42,746 nucleotides of DNA from Streptomyces phaeoluteigriseus (lineage in GTDB: Bacteria; Actinomycetota; Actinomycetes; Streptomycetales; Streptomycetaceae). The position numbers and the translations under genes are program-made. The stretch spans positions 263,783 to 306,528 of the forward strand of contig NZ_MPOH02000020.1 in NCBI RefSeq assembly GCF_001896135.2, read 5' to 3'. This document shows positions 16,989 through 24,116 of the stretch, one piece after another. The notes below the pieces were generated by a model. It did no database searches, was not told where the DNA came from, and saw only the letters and a program-made list of their open reading frames with translations. Each line of letters begins with the position of its first letter. Position 1 is the stretch's first letter.

Positions 16989-17621
16989 TCACACGTCTCC
17001 CGCGATCGTGTTCCGCTCGCTGGGCTGGACGTACACCAGGCCGTCCCCCTCGAAGCGGATCTGGAAGGCCTCGCCGCCGCCCTCGCCCATCAGCGTGCGG
17101 AACGTCACGCCGGACTGCAGGGACTGCCGGACGTTGCCCTGATGGGCGACGTACGCCCCCGGGTCCACCGTCAGCGGGAACTGCGGGCTGACCCGGAGCA
17201 CCACCGCCGGACCGTCCGAGGTGATCGCGGCCCGGCCGTGCCCCTCGACGGTCGTCGTGAAGAGCCCGTTGCCCTGCGAGGCGCCGCGCAGGCCGGTGAA
17301 GGACGTCCCCGTCCTCAGCCCCGCGTCCGTCGCGAGCAGGTTGCTCGACTCCACGTACAGCTTGTCCCCCTGGAGATCCACGAGGTTGATCTCGGAGGCG
17401 CGGTCCGCGAACCAGCAGGTGCCCTGCCCCCTCACCTCCATCACGGTCATCTGCTCGCCGGTGAGTCGCCGGGTCACCATGCCCCGCAGTCCCTCGCCGC
17501 CGCCGCTCATCTTCTTGAAGGCCATCTGCCCGTCGTACGCGACCATCGAGCCGTTCTTCGCCTTGACGGCGTCCCCGGTCATGTCGACGGCGAGCACCTT
17601 GCTGCCTTGGAGTCGAAACAT
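16989..17621 (-). CDS. AIM24 family protein (first gene of three)
   Basis: This is a 210-residue AIM24-family protein beginning MFRLQGSKVLAVDMTGDAVK, followed by MVAYDGQMAFKKMSGGGEG, QMTVMEVRGQGTCWFADRA and LFTTTVEGHGRAAITSDG. I chose ATG 17621 because conservation with paralogues starts there; a GTG two codons earlier is possible, and the much longer upstream frame has no coding character. No cofactor or catalytic motif is visible. It heads a tightly packed operon of three paralogues. In some bacteria AIM24 relatives are annotated as tellurium-resistance or biogenesis-related, but no function can be claimed here. Confidence 0.88.
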   Translation of the reverse strand: MFRLQGSKVLAVDMTGDAVKAKNGSMVAYDGQMAFKKMSGGGEGLRGMVTRRLTGEQMTVMEVRGQGTCWFADRASEINLVDLQGDKLYVESSNLLATDAGLRTGTSFTGLRGASQGNGLFTTTVEGHGRAAITSDGPAVVLRVSPQFPLTVDPGAYVAHQGNVRQSLQSGVTFRTLMGEGGGEAFQIRFEGDGLVYVQPSERNTIAGDV

Positions 17622-17784
17622 CGCCACGCTGCGAAGGTAGCCTTTGGACGGCCGTGCCGACAGGGCTCTTGGGGGGAGATCGTCCCTGAATGGTCCCCCG
17701 GGCACCGTCGGCGGCGGCCTCCCGCCGCCCGACCCGGCGCGCACCCCGCCCCGCTCCCCGTTCCGCCCGTTTGCCACAATGGAC

Positions 17785-17808
17785 GAACGCTTGTGCGTGC
17801 GTTCACAA
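17785..17808. promoter_or_regulatory. Overlapping inverted repeats before the DUF3817 gene
   Basis: GAACGC (17785-17790) and GCGTTC (17799-17804) form one inverted repeat. TTGTG (17791-17795) and CACAA (17804-17808) form a second that overlaps it. They lie about 40 bases before the ATG at 17850, in the region divergent from the AIM24 operon, and could be an operator. Confidence 0.35.
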
Positions 17809-17849
17809 ACGGACCGGATCAGCAACGCATCTCCCACCGAAGGTGACCC

Positions 17850-18197
17850 GTGGACCTCAAGACAGCCTCCGCCCTCCGCCGCCTCCGCCTGGTCTCCGGC
17901 CCCGAGGCCATCTCGTTCCTGCTGCTGCTCGTCTGCTCGGTGCTCAAGCGCACCACGGACTTCAACGCGGTGCCGGTGATGGGCATGGTCCACGGCGTGC
18001 TGTTCGTGCTGTACGTGATCTTCTGGGCGGACGCCTGGAACCGCACCAAGTGGTCCCTGAGGACCGCCGCCCTCTACTTCGTCCTCTCGGTCCTGCCGAC
18101 CGGCGGCTTCTTCGCCGAGCGCAAGCTGCGCCGCGAGGCCGAGGACGCGGTCATCGCCTCCCGCGCCCAGCGCGAGGGAGTGGTGAAGGCATCGTGA
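17850..18197 (+). CDS. DUF3817 domain membrane protein
   Basis: This is a 115-residue protein with three predicted membrane helices (about residues 18-36, 43-65 and 74-92) and a basic C-terminal tail (ERKLRREAEDAV). Conserved family features are RLVSGPEAISF at the start, MVHGVLFVLYV in helix 2 and PTGGFFAERKL after helix 3. Function is unknown. It overlaps the next gene by four bases (GTGA). A paralogue lies at 21137-21475 in the same window, beside a MarR regulator. Confidence 0.9.
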   Translation: MDLKTASALRRLRLVSGPEAISFLLLLVCSVLKRTTDFNAVPVMGMVHGVLFVLYVIFWADAWNRTKWSLRTAALYFVLSVLPTGGFFAERKLRREAEDAVIASRAQREGVVKAS

Positions 18198-18502
18198 TCG
18201 TCGCCTTCTCCGTCACCCCGCTCGGCGTCGGCGAGGACGTCGGCGAGTACGTCGCCGACGCGGTCCGCGTGGTCCGCGAGTCCGGCCTGCCGAACCGCAC
18301 CGACGCCATGTTCACGTCCGTCGAGGGCGAGTGGGACCAGGTCATGGACGTCGTCAAGCGGGCCGTCGCCGCCGTCGAGGCCCGGGCACCGCGTGTCTCC
18401 CTGGTCCTCAAGGCCGACATCCGTCCCGGCGTGACGGACGGCCTGACGTCGAAGGTGGAGACGGTCGAGCGGCATCTGGCACCGCGGGCGCGGGGGGAGT
18501 AG
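18194..18502 (+). CDS. MTH1187/YkoF-type thiamine-binding protein
   Basis: This is a 102-residue small ferredoxin-like-fold protein of the MTH1187 (UPF0045) family, members of which bind thiamine or related molecules as homotetramers. The start is GTG 18194 inside the stop of the DUF3817 gene, giving VIVAFSVTPLGVGEDVGEYV, then LPNRTDAMFTSVEGEWDQVM and VSLVLKADIRPG near the C-terminus. These are typical family motifs. It is probably cytosolic. The coupling with DUF3817 suggests a shared role, which is not known. Confidence 0.88.
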   Translation: MIVAFSVTPLGVGEDVGEYVADAVRVVRESGLPNRTDAMFTSVEGEWDQVMDVVKRAVAAVEARAPRVSLVLKADIRPGVTDGLTSKVETVERHLAPRARGE

Positions 18503-18517
18503 CCGGGGCGGGGTCTC

Positions 18518-19055
18518 TCACCGCTTCCCGGAGGCCCGCCGCAGGTACTCCGCACCGCCCGCGGGCGCCACGACCGAGGTGCCGCCGCCGAACGGCACGG
18601 CGGCCAGGGGGGACCGGCCCCAGTTCCTCCCGGGCGCCCACCAGTGACCCCGGTTGCTCCAGCGCGTCCAGCGCCGACGCGGCGCCCGCGCCGTCGACCC
18701 CCTCGTACAGCTCGATGCCGACGAACGAGGCGGCGACCGCGCGGGCCGGCCCGGCCGGGTCCGTGAAAGCGCCGAGCGGGGTGTCCGCGAGCACCCGGCC
18801 GAGCACCCTCGATCTCCACGATCCACAGGTCGAGCCCCGCCGCCGTGGCGGGCCGAGCGTCTCGTGCGTCCGGGCGCCGGCCATCAGCCGGCTGCCCAGC
18901 GGCATCGCCTGGCCGCCGGCCCGTTCCCGCTCGTGGATCTCCCGACCGACGGCGAGCAGCTCGGCCGGCGAGGCGACCGCCGCGCAGCGGTCCCGGTAGC
19001 CCGACACCGACCGCTCCGCGCCGTACCGGCAGGCCGCCGGGAGCAGTTCGTCCAC
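18518..19055 (-). pseudogene. Decayed TetR-family regulator
   Basis: The ligand-binding half of a TetR/AcrR protein is recognisable: GYRDRCAAVASPAELLAVGREIHERE in part, then (in another frame) AAGLDLWIVEIEG, then FTDPAGPARAVAASFVGIELYEGV in part, and an end LRRASGKR in a third frame. At least three frame changes lie near 18800, 18850 and 18630. The N-terminal helix-turn-helix is missing: the recognisable part begins after where it should be. It is a non-functional relic next to a second relic. Confidence 0.65.
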
Positions 19056-19059
19056 CGAG

Positions 19060-19202
19060 CCGGAGCGTCACCGAGATCACCCACCCCCCGGCCCTGGTCT
19101 CCCGCCGCGCGCAGATCCCAGCGCCGGCGCGCGCGGGTCCTTGGTGCGGGTCCACAGGTCGTCCGGATCGGCGCGGATGCGCGTCTCGACACAGATCTCC
19201 AT
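19060..19202 (-). pseudogene. SRPBCC-family gene fragment
   Basis: The ATG at 19202 opens a frame reading MEICVETRIRADPDDLWTRT followed by KDP. This is the typical start of an SRPBCC (START-like) hydrophobic-ligand protein. After this the frame is lost; the next block matches RRWDLR one frame over, and nothing beyond it resembles the family. About 45 of an expected 150 or more residues remain. The fragment runs directly into the TetR relic, which suggests a deletion that joined the two genes. Confidence 0.55.
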
Positions 19203-19267
19203 GTGCGCCCCCGGATCGGACGGGCGTTTGGGCGAACGTTCAAGCGCTCCGGGAATGGGAGTACCTG

Positions 19268-19289
19268 CGTTTGAGTAGTCGCTCAATCG
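19268..19289. promoter_or_regulatory. Inverted repeat upstream of the metalloprotease and relic genes
   Basis: CGTTTGAG (19268-19275) and CTCAATCG (19282-19289) form a nearly perfect inverted repeat around TAGTCG. A second, less regular one (GCGTTTGGGCG and CGTTCAAGCGC) lies about 40 bases to the left. Size and layout fit a TetR operator, possibly that of the decayed TetR gene alongside. Confidence 0.4.
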
Positions 19290-19389
19290 GGTGCTATCGA
19301 AAGGGGTTACGGGCCGTGCCGGATGGCTAACCTCAGCCGGGACTCGATCAAGTCCCGTCCGACGGGGTGGGCATTCAGGCGGAGGCGAA

Positions 19390-20442
19390 GTGGCAGCGCG
19401 GCGCGGGCCGGTACCGGTTCGGGGCAGAGTGGGCGGGACGACGGCGACGGCCGTGAGGAGGGTGGTCGTGGCGGCCCTGACGGTCGTGTCGCTGGCGGCG
19501 CTGGGCGGCAAAGCAGCGCCCCCGCGCGCGGGAGACGACACCTGCGCGCTCGCACCCGGCGCCCTGACCGTAGAGGACCTGCCGGCCGGGTCCTCCGTGC
19601 TCGGCTGCGCGGCCGTCGGCCGCCTCGTCACGCACGCCGGAGCCGGCGTCACCGTCCCCGGCCCCGGCACGAAGGTGAGCGTCGACGCCCTCACCGCGGA
19701 CGGTTCCCTGCACGGTTTCACCCTGGAGGTGGCCGCCGACGGAACGGTCTCCTACGACCTGACGGACACCGCGGCCCACGCGCGGGCCCCGGGCGCCCAC
19801 CACCACGCCCGCGCGTCGGCCGCCGCCCCCGGCCGGGCCCGGGCCGCGTGCGCCGACGGCGCCTACGCCACCACCGGCCACAAGGAGTACGACACCTACG
19901 AGTGGTTCCTCGGTGACGGCGCCCTGCCCGGGGACCTCGCTCCCGACGACGCCCGCCGCGCCTTCGAGGACGCCATCGGCACCATCACGGCCAGCCGCAA
20001 CGACTGCGGCTTCGGCGACACGGTCACCGCGAGGGCGCGGTTCCTCTCGCGCACCGGCAACGAGGCCGACGTCGACCGGGACGCCCGCTGCCTGGCGCGC
20101 GACGGCCTGAGCGTCTGGGACGCGGGGGACCTCAGCAGCGGGGTCGTCGCCACCACCTGCTCGTGGAGCCGGGCCGTCCCCGGCGGCCCCGACGCGCTGC
20201 GCGAGGCCGACGTCCGGTTCAACACCCGCGACCACACCTTCACCGACCGCCTCACCGACATCTGCTCGAACACCTACGACCTGCGCAGCGTCGCCACCCA
20301 TGAGGCCGGGCACGTCTTCGGCCTCGCCCACGTCGGCCAGAGCCACGAGAGCCAGACCATGTTCACGAACTCCTTCGTCTGCTCCACCACCGCCCGCACC
20401 CTGGGCCGCGGCGACGTCCTCGGCCTGCGCGCCCTCTACTGA
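19390..20442 (+). CDS. Secreted matrixin-type zinc metalloprotease
   Basis: This is a 350-residue exported protease. The zinc site is ATHEAGHVFGLAHVGQSHE (HExxHxxGxxH), followed by QTMF, the expected Met-turn, near the C-terminus. The N-terminal region has Arg residues then the hydrophobic stretch VVVAALTVVSLAALGG, a signal peptide. A propeptide-like region (about 40-150) precedes a Cys-containing catalytic part with three or four Cys pairs. I chose GTG 19390 because GGAGG lies seven bases upstream; a frame to 19291 exists but has no such signal. It stands alone between pseudogenes and a MarR gene. Substrate unknown. Confidence 0.85.
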   Translation: MAARRGPVPVRGRVGGTTATAVRRVVVAALTVVSLAALGGKAAPPRAGDDTCALAPGALTVEDLPAGSSVLGCAAVGRLVTHAGAGVTVPGPGTKVSVDALTADGSLHGFTLEVAADGTVSYDLTDTAAHARAPGAHHHARASAAAPGRARAACADGAYATTGHKEYDTYEWFLGDGALPGDLAPDDARRAFEDAIGTITASRNDCGFGDTVTARARFLSRTGNEADVDRDARCLARDGLSVWDAGDLSSGVVATTCSWSRAVPGGPDALREADVRFNTRDHTFTDRLTDICSNTYDLRSVATHEAGHVFGLAHVGQSHESQTMFTNSFVCSTTARTLGRGDVLGLRALY

Positions 20443-20535
20443 CGGGGGCCGGTACGACGTGGGCCGAAAGGCCGGGCGGACCGAAGACCGAGACGGGGCT
20501 GACCGCGATATGACCGACGGGTAGGGTCTGGTGCC

Positions 20536-21045
20536 GTGCCGAAGCCGCCCAGCCTTCCCTTCGACCCCATCGCACGCGCCGACGAGCTCTGGAAGCGGCG
20601 CTGGGGAAGCGTGCCGTCCATGGCCGCGATCACCTCGATCATGCGCGCCCACCAGATCCTCCTCGCCGAGGTCGACGCGGTGGTCAAGCCGTACGGACTG
20701 ACCTTCGCGCGCTACGAGGCCCTCGTGCTGCTCACCTTCTCGAAGGAGGGGGAGCTGACCATGTCGAAGATCGGCGAGCGGCTCCAGGTGCACCCCACCT
20801 CGGTGACGAACACCGTCGACCGCCTGGTGAGGTCCGGCCTGGTCGCCAAGCGTCCCAACCCCAACGACGGCCGCGGCACCCTCGCCACCATCACCGACAA
20901 GGGTCGCGAGGTCGTCGAGGCGGCCACCCGCGACCTGATGGCCATGGACTTCGGCCTCGGCGTGTACGACGCGGAGGAGTGCGCGGAGATCTTCGCCATG
21001 CTGCGCCCGCTCCGGGTGGCGGCGCACGACTTCGACGAGGAGTGA
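20536..21045 (+). CDS. MarR-family transcriptional regulator
   Basis: This is a 169-residue winged-helix regulator. It has an N-terminal dimer helix with MAAITSIMRAHQILLAEVD, the DNA-binding core LTFARYEALVLLTFS, LTMSKIGERLQVHPTSVTNT (recognition helix about residues 78-95) and the wing PNPNDGRGTLATITDKG. The start is GTG 20536. It is followed by a DUF3817 gene and icmA on the same strand, with a strong hairpin just after its stop, so it probably has its own transcript. A role in controlling icmA or the DUF3817 gene is possible but only positional. Confidence 0.93.
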   Translation: MPKPPSLPFDPIARADELWKRRWGSVPSMAAITSIMRAHQILLAEVDAVVKPYGLTFARYEALVLLTFSKEGELTMSKIGERLQVHPTSVTNTVDRLVRSGLVAKRPNPNDGRGTLATITDKGREVVEAATRDLMAMDFGLGVYDAEECAEIFAMLRPLRVAAHDFDEE

Positions 21046-21050
21046 CCCGA

Positions 21051-21073
21051 CCCGTGACCCGACGGGTCACGGG
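21051..21073. terminator. Hairpin after the MarR gene
   Basis: CCCGTGACCC (21051-21060) and GGGTCACGGG (21064-21073) form a perfect 10-bp stem with the three-base loop GAC, starting six bases past the stop codon of the MarR gene. Confidence 0.65.
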
Positions 21074-21136
21074 AGGGGCCACGCGAGGGGCGACCCGGGG
21101 CAAGATCGCCCGGAACGCCTGGTTACGCTCGACGGC

Positions 21137-21475
21137 ATGAAGAAGAGCGTGCTGACCCGCTACCGCGTCTTGGCCTACGTCACCGGTGTGCTCCTGGTCC
21201 TGCTGTGCCTGTGCATGATCGGCAAGTATGTCCTGGACCTGGACGGTGCCGCGGACGCCACCCGTGTCGTCTCCATCGCGCACGGCTGGCTCTACGTCCT
21301 CTACCTCGTCTTCGCCTTCGACCTGGGCTCCAAGGCCAGGTGGCCGGTCCGCAAGCAGCTCTGGGTGCTGCTGGCCGGTACCGTCCCCACGGCCGCCTTC
21401 TTCGTCGAGCGAAACGTCTCTCGCGAGCTGGAGGCCAAGGTCGCCGAGGAAACGCCGGCGGTCGCCAAGGCGTGA
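21137..21475 (+). CDS. DUF3817 domain membrane protein
   Basis: This is a 112-residue protein with three predicted membrane helices (about residues 11-30, 42-62 and 72-90). It is a paralogue of the protein at 17850-18197 and shares a middle helix of the type HGWLYVLYLVFAFDLGSK, the post-helix motif PTAAFFVERNVSRELE and a similar length. Function is unknown. The ATG at 21137 is supported by the conserved N-terminus. It lies 74 bases before icmA, with a palindromic element in between. Confidence 0.9.
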   Translation: MKKSVLTRYRVLAYVTGVLLVLLCLCMIGKYVLDLDGAADATRVVSIAHGWLYVLYLVFAFDLGSKARWPVRKQLWVLLAGTVPTAAFFVERNVSRELEAKVAEETPAVAKA

Positions 21476-21517
21476 CCCGCACCGCCGTACGCAGGTGTAC
21501 GGCGGTCTCCCATCGAC

Positions 21518-21541
21518 ATTTACTTGGACGTCCTAGTAAAT
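21518..21541. promoter_or_regulatory. 24-bp palindrome immediately upstream of icmA
   Basis: ATTTACT (21518-21524) and AGTAAAT (21535-21541) flank a perfect GGACGTCC core (21526-21533), with one mismatched T on each side of the core. The whole 24-bp element is palindromic except for that pair. It ends eight bases before the icmA ATG, where a bound protein would block initiation of transcription or translation. Confidence 0.6.
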
Positions 21542-21549
21542 TCGAGGGT

Positions 21550-23250
21550 ATGGACGCTGACGCCATCGAGGAAGGCCGCCGACGCTGGCAGGCCCGTTAC
21601 GACGCCGCGCGGAAGCGCGACGCGGACTTCACCACGCTCTCCGGGGATGCCGTGGAGCCGGTGTACGGGCCACGGCCCGGTGACACGTACGAGGGCTTCG
21701 AGCGCATCGGCTGGCCGGGGGAGTACCCCTACACCCGGGGGCTGTACCCGACCGGCTACCGGGGGCGCACCTGGACCATCCGGCAGTTCGCCGGGTTCGG
21801 GAACGCCGAGCAGACCAACGAGCGCTACAAGATGATCCTCGCCAACGGCGGCGGAGGTCTCTCCGTCGCCTTCGACATGCCGACCCTCATGGGCCGCGAC
21901 TCCGACGACCCCCGCTCACTCGGCGAGGTCGGGCACTGCGGGGTCGCCATCGACTCGGCCGCCGACATGGAGGTCCTCTTCAAGGACATCCCCCTCGGTG
22001 ACGTGACGACCTCGATGACCATCAGCGGGCCGGCCGTACCGGTCTTCTGCATGTACCTCGTCGCCGCCGAACGGCAGGGCGTCGACCCGGCCGTCCTCAA
22101 CGGCACCCTCCAGACCGACATCTTCAAGGAGTACATCGCCCAGAAGGAGTGGCTGTTCCAGCCCGAGCCCCATCTGCGCCTCATCGGCGACCTCATGGAG
22201 TACTGCGCCGCCGGCATCCCCGACTACAAGCCGCTGTCCGTCTCCGGCTACCACATCCGCGAGGCCGGATCGACGGCCGCGCAGGAACTGGCGTACACCC
22301 TCGCCGACGGCTTCGGGTACGTGGAGCTGGGGCTCTCGCGCGGACTGGACGTCGACGTGTTCGCCCCTGGCCTGTCCTTCTTCTTCGACGCGCACCTCGA
22401 CTTCTTCGAGGAGATCGCCAAGTTCCGCGCGGCGCGCCGGATCTGGGCCCGGTGGATGAGGGACGTCTACGGGGCGAAGTCCGAGAAGGCCCAGTGGCTG
22501 CGGTTCCACACCCAGACCGCCGGCGTCTCCCTCACCGCCCAGCAGCCGTACAACAACGTGGTGCGTACGGCCGTGGAGGCGCTCGCCGCCGTGCTCGGCG
22601 GGACCAACTCGCTGCACACCAACGCCCTGGACGAGACCCTCGCGCTGCCCTCGGAGCAGGCCGCCGAGATCGCGCTGCGCACGCAGCAGGTGCTGATGGA
22701 GGAGACCGGGGTCGCCAACGTCGCCGACCCGCTGGGCGGTTCCTGGTACGTCGAGCAGCTCACCGACCGGATCGAGGCGGACGCCGAGAAGATCTTCGAG
22801 CAGATCAAGGAGCGGGGACTGCGCGCGCACCCCGACGGGCGGCACCCCATCGGGCCCGTCACCTCCGGGATCCTGCGAGGGATCGAGGACGGCTGGTTCA
22901 CCGGGGAGATCGCGGAGTCCGCGTTCCGCTACCAGCAGTCGCTGGAGAAGGGGGAGAAGCGGGTCGTCGGCGTCAACGTGCACCACGGCTCGGTGACCGG
23001 GGATCTGGAGATCCTCCGGGTCTCGCACGAGGTGGAGCGGGAGCAGGTGCGGGAGCTGGGCGCTCGGCGGGCCGTCCGTGACGAGGCGGCCGTCCGTGCC
23101 GCCCTCGACGCGATGCTGGCCGCCGCCCGGGACGGGTCCAACATGATCGGGCCGATGGTGGAGGCGGTGCGGGTCGAGGCGACGCTGGGGGAGATCTGCG
23201 GGGTGCTGCGGGAGGAGTGGGGGGTGTACACGGAGCCGGCCGGCTTCTAG
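21550..23250 (+). CDS. icmA: IcmA, isobutyryl-CoA mutase large subunit
   Basis: This is a 566-residue substrate-binding subunit of the B12-dependent mutase that interconverts isobutyryl-CoA and n-butyryl-CoA (valine catabolism and polyketide precursors). The two residues that separate isobutyryl- from methylmalonyl-CoA mutases are visible: Phe80 (in WTIRQFAGFG) and Gln198 (in EYIAQKEW), where methylmalonyl mutases have Tyr and Arg. There is no B12-binding domain, as expected for IcmA; the small subunit IcmB must be encoded elsewhere. Length and sequence match the Streptomyces IcmA family closely. The start is ATG 21550 after GAGGG. MeaB (10266-11225) is a likely chaperone. Confidence 0.95.
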   Translation: MDADAIEEGRRRWQARYDAARKRDADFTTLSGDAVEPVYGPRPGDTYEGFERIGWPGEYPYTRGLYPTGYRGRTWTIRQFAGFGNAEQTNERYKMILANGGGGLSVAFDMPTLMGRDSDDPRSLGEVGHCGVAIDSAADMEVLFKDIPLGDVTTSMTISGPAVPVFCMYLVAAERQGVDPAVLNGTLQTDIFKEYIAQKEWLFQPEPHLRLIGDLMEYCAAGIPDYKPLSVSGYHIREAGSTAAQELAYTLADGFGYVELGLSRGLDVDVFAPGLSFFFDAHLDFFEEIAKFRAARRIWARWMRDVYGAKSEKAQWLRFHTQTAGVSLTAQQPYNNVVRTAVEALAAVLGGTNSLHTNALDETLALPSEQAAEIALRTQQVLMEETGVANVADPLGGSWYVEQLTDRIEADAEKIFEQIKERGLRAHPDGRHPIGPVTSGILRGIEDGWFTGEIAESAFRYQQSLEKGEKRVVGVNVHHGSVTGDLEILRVSHEVEREQVRELGARRAVRDEAAVRAALDAMLAAARDGSNMIGPMVEAVRVEATLGEICGVLREEWGVYTEPAGF

Positions 23251-23264
23251 TGCCGCGGCACTAG
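23247..23264. terminator. Perfect 18-bp palindrome between icmA and the convergent tetR gene
   Basis: CTAGTGCCGCGGCACTAG is perfectly self-complementary and contains the icmA stop codon TAG (23248-23250). It ends five bases before the stop of the convergent TetR gene, so it may act as a bidirectional terminator. Confidence 0.5.
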
Positions 23265-23269
23265 GAGGC

Positions 23270-23905
23270 TCACCCGCCCGAGGGGCCGGGTGCTGCTGCC
23301 GTCAGGCCGTGCAGCAGCACCCTGGTGAAGTCGCGCACCCATTCCTCGTCCGCCGGCTCCGCGCTGACCAGGGTGCGGTGGACCACCGCGCCCGCGACCA
23401 TGTCGAAGATCAGGTCCACCGTGCGGGACACCGCCAGGGGGTCCGGTTCCGGGGGGAGTTCGCCTCTGGTCCGGGCTCGGGCCCGGCCCTCCAGGACCAG
23501 ATCCTTCTGCGGATCGACGATGGAGGCGCGGATGCGGTCGCGCAGGGCGTCGTCGCGGGTGGCTTCCGCGACCACCGCCATCAGGCCACTCCTGGCCTCC
23601 GGGCGGGCGAGGATCGCCGCGAACTGGAGAACCACGCCCTCGATGTCGGCGGCCAGGCTGCCCCGGTCGGGGAGTTCCAGTTCGTCGAAGAGTTCCGCGA
23701 CCGCGTCCACGACGAGTTCGTTCTTGCCGGACCAGCGGCGGTAGAGCGTCGTCTTGGCCACTCCGGCGCGGGTCGCCACATCCCCCAGCGTGAGCTTGGA
23801 CCAGCCCAGTTCGACCAGCGCCTGGCGGGTCGCGGCGAGGATCGCCGCGTCGGCGGCGGCGCTGCGCGGGCGTCCGGTACGGCCGGCGGGGGTGCGGCTC
23901 TGCAT
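23270..23905 (-). CDS. TetR-family transcriptional regulator
   Basis: This is a 211-residue repressor-type regulator. The N-terminal helix-turn-helix is seen in LTLGDVATRAGVAKTTLYRRW (in part; about residues 38-60) after AILAATRQALVELGWSK. The C-terminal ligand-binding domain carries DDALRDRIRASIVDPQKDL in part, and VDLIFDMVAGAVVHRTLV. I chose ATG 23905 where family conservation begins (QSRTPAGRTGRPRS); a longer frame to 24028 would run into the operator. It is divergent from the thioredoxin-TPR gene, with a perfect palindrome between them, so it probably represses itself and perhaps that gene. Confidence 0.92.
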   Translation of the reverse strand: MQSRTPAGRTGRPRSAAADAAILAATRQALVELGWSKLTLGDVATRAGVAKTTLYRRWSGKNELVVDAVAELFDELELPDRGSLAADIEGVVLQFAAILARPEARSGLMAVVAEATRDDALRDRIRASIVDPQKDLVLEGRARARTRGELPPEPDPLAVSRTVDLIFDMVAGAVVHRTLVSAEPADEEWVRDFTRVLLHGLTAAAPGPSGG

Positions 23906-23988
23906 CCCCCGACCATAACCGGCCGATTCTGTGCGGTCGTGAGGGAGATCACCGGGGTGGGGCGGCGGGAAGGCCGCTCCCGGTATTA

Positions 23989-24005
23989 CGCTACGACTCG
24001 TAGCG
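23989..24005. promoter_or_regulatory. Perfect 17-bp palindrome, probable TetR operator
   Basis: CGCTACGA (23989-23996) and TCGTAGCG (23998-24005) are exact reverse complements around a single C. The element lies 84 bases upstream of the TetR start and 112 bases upstream of the divergent gene. Its length and position are typical of a TetR operator. Confidence 0.65.
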
Positions 24006-24116
24006 AAAGCTCGTGAACGGACGTACACGAGTCGCGGCCGGACGGCGCGGGGTGGGGACCCGGCGCTTTTTCGGATCGTTTTTCACGCACGCGCGCGGAC
24101 GGGGGAGGATAGACGC

